This document shows positions 58,284-64,000 of a DNA stretch of 64,000 nt, piece by piece. Numbering within the stretch: the stretch's first letter is position 1; the number at the start of each line of letters is the position of its first letter. Under the pieces are notes generated by a model. That model had not been told where the DNA came from, ran no database searches, and saw nothing but the letters and a program-made list of their open reading frames with translations. The DNA is from Pseudoselenomonas ruminantium. GTDB taxonomy: Bacteria; Bacillota; Negativicutes; Selenomonadales; Selenomonadaceae. A program made the translations under genes and the position numbers. Where the stretch lies: positions 22,752 through 86,751 of the forward strand of contig SVBX01000014.1 of NCBI GenBank assembly GCA_015058655.1, read 5' to 3'.

Positions 58284-61200
58284 TTGCTGGATATTGAGGA
58301 TATAAAAGAGACTACCAACAGCACTTATCTGTCCAGAGGGAAGAGCTACTATAAGCAGGGAAGGGTTTCAGAGCTGGAGCATGAAGGCGCAGAGGCATAT
58401 TCAGCGGTAGTCAGGGGAACAAAGAAATACCATGTGTCGGTAGAGCTTTCGTGGGATGGCAACGAAGTGGATGACTGGCACTGCAGCTGCCCCATTGGAG
58501 AGGAAGATGATGCCTGCAAGCATGCAGTGGCAGTTATGTTTGCCATCCGTGAGGCGCAGAAAAAGGGGGACAAATTCGAGCAGATTGCCCGGCATATAGA
58601 GAAAACCAATGCCACGCCTGCACAGATCTTGGAGGCTTTGATGGAAACCTATGGAGAGTTCAAAAATGACCTCAAGACCGGCAGGACACTTGCAAACGAA
58701 CAAAAGAAGAAGCGGAATGCAAAAGTGAGCAAGGAACTGTTTGAGTTTTATGCGCCTCAGCTGGATTCTTTGGGGGAAAGCAGGCATAAGCAGAGAATAC
58801 AGCTGGTGCCGAAGCTGATGGTAGTGGAAATGCGCGGGGGCTATGAGCGGTGGCTGGAATTCAAGGTGGGGGAGGACAGGCTTTATGTGCTGAAGGATCC
58901 GCTTTCTTTCCGCCAGTGTGTCAAGGAGGGACAGTCCTGGCCGTTGGGCACCAAAAACTCTATTGATACCAGCAATTTCGTCTGGGCTGATGAGACCTCG
59001 GAGAAGCTGTTCCAGCTGATAGATGATGCCAGGCAGCGGGAAAGGGATCTGATGTCCTGTTCAGAATTCGGCTATTATGGTTATGGCTATTATAGTCGCA
59101 GTCTGATCTTTGAGGCCAAGAAGTTCAAACTCGGCCAGGAAAATTTTGCCAGATTCCTGGAAATCATGGCAGGGACGCCTTTTGAGTTCAATATGGATAA
59201 TTCCCAGACAGAGACCGTGGCGACGGCGCCGGGGAACCCTCCTTTCCTGTTGACGGTAGAAAGGGAGGAGGATGGGGGCGGCCTGATTGATTATAATTTG
59301 GGAGATATCTCTTTTCCCCTGGATGATGAAAACAGGTATATTTATGTGGATGGCAAAATCTATCACACCGATGAGGATTTTGATAAAGATGTGCTGCCCC
59401 TGCTGTATGTGGCCGGGAATAATCCCCAGGGCATCAGTCTTTCGCCTCAGGATATGACACGCTTCTTCTCGCTGGTCCTGCCCCGGCTGCGCCGAGTGGT
59501 GGAGGTGGAAGTGGCAGAGGGCTTTGAGGATAAGTTCATCTTCGAGCCGCTGACTTGCGAGCTCTATCTTGACTATGAAGGCGATGGCATTTCCGTGCGG
59601 CCTGTCTACGCTTATGGGGATAACAAATTCAACCCGCTGGTGGATAAGATGCCCAAGTTGCCTCATGGACAGCAATTGGTGCGCAATGAAAGCGGAGAGA
59701 AAGAAATAGAGCTGCGGCTTTCCCATTACGGCTTCCAGCCCGAAGGGAATCGCTATGTCCAGCGTGATGAGGAGAGAAGCTACGATTTTCTCTATGATGA
59801 ACTGCCAGCCCTGCCGGAGTGGGTGGAGGTATTTTATGAGGATGCCTTTCAAATGAAGCCCCTGCGGCAGATGCCCAAGGTGACGGCAGGGGTCAGTGTC
59901 AATGACGAAAATTTGCTGGAGGTGTCCTTCAAGGCAGAGGACCTGGATTTCAAGGAAATGATGGATATTTTAGCCTCCTACCGCAAGAAGCGCCGCTACC
60001 ACAGGCTGAAGGACAGGACTTTTGTGACTCTGGGGGAGCAGCAGCTCTCTGCCCTGGCTGATTTCGTGGAAAATACGGGGCTGGGGAAAAAGAAATACCA
60101 GGAAGGGGAAAAGGCGGTGCTGCCCTTGGCCCAGGCCATGTATATTGACACCCTGGCCAGGGAGACAGCAGGAGATATAACGCTGAAGCGCAGCCAGGTT
60201 TTCCGTCAGGTGGTGCGCCGCATCAAAAGTCCTCAGGATTCTGACTATGAGGTGCCGGAAAGCCTCTCTGATACTCTGCGTGATTACCAGGTGACGGGCT
60301 TTAACTGGCTGTCTGGCCTTGCTGAGTGTCATCTGGGGGGGATTCTGGCCGATGATATGGGTCTGGGCAAGACGCTGCAGGTGCTCTCATTCCTTTTGTC
60401 CAAAAAAGAAGAAGACGAGAAGGCGGGGAAAGTTTCTCCCCCTTCCCTGGTGGTGGCGCCCACTTCTTTGGTTTACAACTGGCTGGAGGAGGCTCAACGC
60501 TTCACTCCCCGCCTGCGGGCTGTGGCTGTGGCAGGTACTAAGGGAGAACGGGAAGAGTTGCTGAAGAAGGCCCTGCCAGGTGATGGGGAGCCGGGGCAGG
60601 CAGATATTCTCATCACCACCTACAATATGCTGAAGCGGGATATTGACCTGTATGCTCCTTGTCATTTCCACTATGCCATTCTGGACGAGGCCCAGCACAT
60701 CAAAAACCCGGGCACCCAGAATGCCCAATGTGTGAAGCAGCTGCAGGCAGATGGGTTCTTTGCCCTCACCGGCACTCCAATTGAGAATACTCTGACAGAG
60801 CTTTGGTCCCTGTTTGACTATCTGATGCCCGGCTATCTCCTTTCCCAGGCGAAATTCAAGCAGAGGTATGAAACGCCCATTGTAAAGGAACAGGATGAAC
60901 AGGCAGCCACGGACCTCAGGCGGCACATCATGCCCTTTATCCTGCGGCGGCTGAAGAAGGATGTGCTTACGGAACTGCCGGACAAGGTGGAGCGCCGCCA
61001 GATCTGCGAAATGACCCCCAAGCAGGACAAGGTTTACAAGGCCTGGTTCCTCAAGAGCAAGAAGGAATTCAACGAAGTGCTCAAGGAGAGGAACATGGGG
61101 GAGAGCAAGATCAAGATTCTGGCCATCCTCACGCGGCTCAGGCAGATCGCTTGCGACCCCTCCCTCTTTTTGGAGGATTACAATGGCGGCTCCGGCAAGC

Positions 61201-61703
61201 TGGATGCGCTGGAGGAAATCGTGGGTGATGCTGTGGGAGCGGGGCATCGCCTGCTGATCTTCTCCCAGTTCACCACCCTTCTGGGACATATTGGAGAAAG
61301 GCTGCAGAAAATGGGGCTCAGGTACTACTATCTTGATGGCAGCACCCCTGCTTTGGAGCGCATGAATCTGGTGAAGTCATTCAATGCCGGCAATCGCCCG
61401 GTATTCCTGATCTCTCTCAAGGCCGGCGGCACAGGGCTGAATCTCACGGGGGCGGATATGGTGCTCCATGTGGATCCCTGGTGGAATCCTGCCGTGGAGG
61501 ATCAGGCCACTGACCGCGCTTATCGCTTGGGGCAGAAGAACAATGTGCAGGTGGTGCGCCTGATCATGAAGGATACGGTGGAGGAAAAGATCTACGACCT
61601 GCAGCAGAAGAAAAAGAATCTTATCGACCAGATGATACAGCCGGGAGAAAATTTCCTCTCCAAGCTGACGGATGAAGAAATCCGGGAGCTTTTCCAAAGA
61701 TAA
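58284..61703 (+). CDS. SWIM zinc-finger SNF2-family helicase
   Basis: 1139 residues, TTG start at 58284 after GGAGAGG. The SWIM domain C-x-C...C-x-H (CSCPIGEEDDACKHAVAVMF, about residues 72-91) is followed by a long bacterial SNF2-associated middle region. The ATPase has ILADDMGLGKTLQVLSF (Walker A, about 690), LDEAQHIKNP (DEAQ box) and a helicase C half ending FLISLKAGGTGLNLTGADM and DQATDRAYRLGQ. A DNA translocase likely acting in repair or transcription restart. No defence genes are adjacent, so I regard it as a housekeeping copy. Confidence 0.94.
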   Translation: MLDIEDIKETTNSTYLSRGKSYYKQGRVSELEHEGAEAYSAVVRGTKKYHVSVELSWDGNEVDDWHCSCPIGEEDDACKHAVAVMFAIREAQKKGDKFEQIARHIEKTNATPAQILEALMETYGEFKNDLKTGRTLANEQKKKRNAKVSKELFEFYAPQLDSLGESRHKQRIQLVPKLMVVEMRGGYERWLEFKVGEDRLYVLKDPLSFRQCVKEGQSWPLGTKNSIDTSNFVWADETSEKLFQLIDDARQRERDLMSCSEFGYYGYGYYSRSLIFEAKKFKLGQENFARFLEIMAGTPFEFNMDNSQTETVATAPGNPPFLLTVEREEDGGGLIDYNLGDISFPLDDENRYIYVDGKIYHTDEDFDKDVLPLLYVAGNNPQGISLSPQDMTRFFSLVLPRLRRVVEVEVAEGFEDKFIFEPLTCELYLDYEGDGISVRPVYAYGDNKFNPLVDKMPKLPHGQQLVRNESGEKEIELRLSHYGFQPEGNRYVQRDEERSYDFLYDELPALPEWVEVFYEDAFQMKPLRQMPKVTAGVSVNDENLLEVSFKAEDLDFKEMMDILASYRKKRRYHRLKDRTFVTLGEQQLSALADFVENTGLGKKKYQEGEKAVLPLAQAMYIDTLARETAGDITLKRSQVFRQVVRRIKSPQDSDYEVPESLSDTLRDYQVTGFNWLSGLAECHLGGILADDMGLGKTLQVLSFLLSKKEEDEKAGKVSPPSLVVAPTSLVYNWLEEAQRFTPRLRAVAVAGTKGEREELLKKALPGDGEPGQADILITTYNMLKRDIDLYAPCHFHYAILDEAQHIKNPGTQNAQCVKQLQADGFFALTGTPIENTLTELWSLFDYLMPGYLLSQAKFKQRYETPIVKEQDEQAATDLRRHIMPFILRRLKKDVLTELPDKVERRQICEMTPKQDKVYKAWFLKSKKEFNEVLKERNMGESKIKILAILTRLRQIACDPSLFLEDYNGGSGKLDALEEIVGDAVGAGHRLLIFSQFTTLLGHIGERLQKMGLRYYYLDGSTPALERMNLVKSFNAGNRPVFLISLKAGGTGLNLTGADMVLHVDPWWNPAVEDQATDRAYRLGQKNNVQVVRLIMKDTVEEKIYDLQQKKKNLIDQMIQPGENFLSKLTDEEIRELFQR

Positions 61704-61806
61704 GCAGAGTGTCAGAAAAAATTTTCTCCATAGTTATGGAGGAAAAAACCTTTCTTTTGCGAAATAAGACAATGAGGGTGTGTGAATCGTAAAAGGAGGG
61801 AAAGAT

Positions 61807-63861
61807 ATGAACAGACTGGATGGAAGCATCAAAACGCTGTTCATAGCGTGCATAATCGTCATTACCGGCGTGCTGCTGACGGTGCAGACAGTTATCAATG
61901 TGCATCAGTTCCAGGGGAGCATGGAGTCCCAGGTGAGGACTACCCTGGAGCATCAGGCAGAAGCCATTGCCGGCAAGATGGATCAGCGCATCATGGAAAT
62001 CGCCCAGAAGACCAGCGGCCTTTCCATAGCTGTGTCAAATCTCAGTGACTACTCCGAATCTGTCCTGCTGGGCATGGGGAAGAATTATATCCAGTCGGAT
62101 TCGCTGGTGCTGGGCAGCGGCTACTGGTTCGCTCCCAATGCCTATCAGGCGGGGATGGAGTATTATGGCCCTTACCAGATGAAGGATGGAGGCTCCATCA
62201 AGCTGACTATGGAGTACAGCAATGCGGAGTATAATTACTTCAGCTTTGACTGGTACAAGGACGGCCTCAAGAATCCCGGCAAGGTGAACTGGGATGGCCC
62301 TTATCACGATGATACCTCCAACACCAATATGATGACCAGCAGCGCAGGCTTTACCAAAGGTGGCCAGGCCGCAGGCGTCATCACTGTGGATGTGGGCATT
62401 GACGAGCTGGAAAAGTATGTCCGGGATATCAAGGTGGGGGAGAATGGCTATGCCTTCTTGGTAGCTAAGGACGGCTCGTATCTTGCGACCAAGGATGACA
62501 GCAAGAACATGAAGGCCAAGATCACCGAGGAAAGCAATAAAGAACTTGTTGACATAGGGCAGAAAGCTGTGTCGCTTTCTGAGCTCACTATGGTGGAGAC
62601 AGGGGCCTTTGGCGAGGACAGCTATGTGATGATGGCTCCCCTCTGCATCGACAACCTGAAGCTGGTGCTGGTGGCACCAAAGTCTGATTACACAGGGCCT
62701 ATTACCAGTGCCAAGATTCTCAGCATTATAATGGCATTCGTGGTCATGCTGGTGCTGTGCGTAGTGCTGATTACGGTCTTTAACCGCCGGGTGGGCAATC
62801 CCATCGAGATGCTGATGAATGAGGCAGGGAAGATTGCCGGAGGCGATCTGAGAGGCCATGTGGAAGTGCCTTCAAATGATGAAATGGGGGCACTGGGCAA
62901 TTCGCTCAACCACATGATCGAGAATCTTCGCAAAGTCATAGGCCAGGTCAACGACATGTCTGAGCAGGTGGCGGCAGCCAGCGAGGAGCTTACTGCCAGC
63001 GCCGAGCAGTCTGCCCAGGCTAGCCATATGGTGGCTGACAGCGTAGTGAATATTGCTGAGGGGGCCAGCGAGCAGGCTATAGAGGCCGGCAATATCCAGG
63101 CCACTGCCGAGGATGTCACCAACCATGCCCAAAGCATTGTGAAAGATACCCAGTCTGTGCTGAACAATGCCGTGGCTGCCAAGGACAAGATCAACGATGG
63201 TCGCAAGTCTATCCAGGAAGCTGTGCATCAGATGAACAACATCACGGCCAGCACCGACAGCATTCAGGCCTCCATCGTCAAGCTGGACAAGAGCTCCCAG
63301 CAGATTGCCGATATCGTGCAGATGATCACGGGCATTGCCGAGCAGACCAATCTCCTGGCTCTCAACGCCGCCATCGAGGCCGCCAGGGCCGGTGAAGCGG
63401 GCCGCGGCTTCGCGGTGGTGGCTGATGAGGTGCGGAAGCTGGCTGAAAGCTCCAACCAGTCTTCCCAGCAGATTGCCCAGCTGGTGCAGTCCAATGTGCA
63501 GGATATGAAAATGGCAGTGGAGGCCAGCAGCGCCGGGGCCCAGAGCGTTCAGGCGGGCATCAATACCGTTAACTCTGCTGATGAGGCCTTCCAGGATATC
63601 GTGCGGGTCATTGACGAACTGACTGCGCAGATCCAGCGCATCGCTTCCGGCATTGATACCATGGCGCAGGAGAACGCCACCATGCTGCAGGCCAGCGTCA
63701 AGATAGCCGAAACCAGCGGCAAGAATTCCGACGAGGCTCAGTCTGTCTCTGCCGCCGGGCAGGAGCAGAGCGCTTCCATGCACGAGATTTCTGATGCCAG
63801 CCGCAGCCTGGCACAGCTGGCCAGCGATTTGCAGGCAGAAATGCAGAAGTTCAAGCTGTGA
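61807..63861 (+). CDS. Methyl-accepting chemotaxis protein with Cache sensor
   Basis: 684 residues. TM1 (about 10-30), an extracytoplasmic double-Cache-like sensor (about 40-295, including [17 protein letters not shown] and [19 protein letters not shown]), TM2 (about 300-325) and HAMP precede the cytosolic signalling rod. The rod has the hairpin tip [20 protein letters not shown] then [19 protein letters not shown]. It reports chemoeffectors to CheA/CheW. AAAGGAGGG precedes ATG 61807. No che gene is nearby. Confidence 0.95.
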   Translation: MNRLDGSIKTLFIACIIVITGVLLTVQTVINVHQFQGSMESQVRTTLEHQAEAIAGKMDQRIMEIAQKTSGLSIAVSNLSDYSESVLLGMGKNYIQSDSLVLGSGYWFAPNAYQAGMEYYGPYQMKDGGSIKLTMEYSNAEYNYFSFDWYKDGLKNPGKVNWDGPYHDDTSNTNMMTSSAGFTKGGQAAGVITVDVGIDELEKYVRDIKVGENGYAFLVAKDGSYLATKDDSKNMKAKITEESNKELVDIGQKAVSLSELTMVETGAFGEDSYVMMAPLCIDNLKLVLVAPKSDYTGPITSAKILSIIMAFVVMLVLCVVLITVFNRRVGNPIEMLMNEAGKIAGGDLRGHVEVPSNDEMGALGNSLNHMIENLRKVIGQVNDMSEQVAAASEELTASAEQSAQASHMVADSVVNIAEGASEQAIEAGNIQATAEDVTNHAQSIVKDTQSVLNNAVAAKDKINDGRKSIQEAVHQMNNITASTDSIQASIVKLDKSSQQIADIVQMITGIAEQTNLLALNAAIEAARAGEAGRGFAVVADEVRKLAESSNQSSQQIAQLVQSNVQDMKMAVEASSAGAQSVQAGINTVNSADEAFQDIVRVIDELTAQIQRIASGIDTMAQENATMLQASVKIAETSGKNSDEAQSVSAAGQEQSASMHEISDASRSLAQLASDLQAEMQKFKL

Positions 63862-63891
63862 GCGTAATTCTGATGGCGTAAAGAAAGATGA

Positions 63892-63926
63892 GGCCCCGCC
63901 TTTCCAGAGGAAAGGCGGGGCCCTTT
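63892..63926 (+). terminator. Terminator after the chemotaxis receptor gene
   Basis: GGCCCCGCCTTTCC (63892-63905) / GGAAAGGCGGGGCC (63909-63922), fourteen perfect pairs, then CTTTC. A group II intron begins eight bases after the stem. Confidence 0.9.
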
Positions 63927-63929
63927 CAA

Positions 63930-64000
63930 GTGCGCCCGGCATGGGCGCACTCTAATGGGTGAAAGTCCCTAGACCGCCCGGTAGCGGGAAGGTCATAGCC
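63930..64000 (+). mobile_element. 5' end of a group II intron, probably class C
   Basis: GTGCGCCCGGCATGGGCGCAC followed by a GGGTGAAAGTCCC stem is the typical domain I start of bacterial group II introns, very like the class C intron of Oceanobacillus iheyensis. Class C introns insert just behind intrinsic terminators, which is the case here. The reverse transcriptase and 3' end lie beyond the window. Confidence 0.85.

Noticed and set aside
58284..61703. SNF2 helicase as part of a phage-defence island
   Set aside because: Neighbours are a glycosyltransferase and a chemotaxis receptor; the SWIM-SNF2 form is a common housekeeping protein in Firmicutes.

Overview
The window is a bacterial chromosome segment, mostly GC-rich, with one clearly AT-rich block at about 42.0-49.5 kb. 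Gene content points to a flagellated, didermic, anaerobic Firmicute of the Negativicutes, most likely Selenomonas or a close relative (inference). A flagellar hook gene and a heptosyltransferase-type LPS gene occur together with Firmicute-type genes: class III fructose-1,6-bisphosphatase, a WalJ/HtrA/RlmH cluster, a SpoVD-like PBP and a UPF0756 protein. There are also a complete Rnf complex and a hybrid-cluster protein. I saw no tRNA, rRNA, CRISPR array or full-length insertion sequence.

Layout. 1-2.6 kb: 5' part of flgE on the minus strand, a HicB-like gene, and a stray flgE 3' end on the plus strand. 2.7-8.3 kb: a Crp/Fnr regulator, an AzgA-type purine permease, a UPF0756 protein, a receiver/GGDEF/EAL protein and a HAD phosphatase. 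8.3-17.2 kb: walJ-htrA-rlmH, an MFS transporter, a NUDIX hydrolase, an XpaC-TM2/TelA pair and a class B PBP. 17.5-23.4 kb: rseC and rnfC-D-G-E-A-B. 23.4-31 kb: an EIIA-Glc protein, two membrane proteins, and an operon of two BMP-type binding proteins plus a hybrid histidine kinase. 31.4-40.1 kb: fbp, hcp with its probable Crp/Fnr regulator, a marR-hlyD-ABC permease operon and a universal stress protein. 40.2-41.6 kb: an Rpn-type nuclease gene. 42.0-49.9 kb: the AT-rich cluster of secreted, membrane and coiled-coil proteins of mostly unknown function. 50.2-64 kb: rpmF, an FtsA/PilM-like protein, a DAK2-domain protein, a panS-panC-panD operon with a structured leader, a GT9 glycosyltransferase, a SWIM/SNF2 helicase, a chemotaxis receptor, and the 5' end of a group II intron.

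Small non-autonomous elements are a striking feature. Three copies of a 157-bp palindromic element, identical by eye and each flanked by TAA, sit upstream of htrA, rseC and the usp gene. A second family, built on CCTTCCCC/GGGGAAGG inverted repeats, occurs five times. Two of those copies have perfect 10-bp target duplications, one inside the leader of the rpn gene and one at the 3' end of a secreted-protein gene. A third palindromic element lies inside the rnf operon between rnfA and rnfB.

The best candidates for new biology are the AT-rich cluster, the BMP-BMP-hybrid kinase operon, the possibly invertible flgE module, the structured leader of the pan operon, and the two mobile-element families. 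All calls come from reading the sequence; no database search was run.
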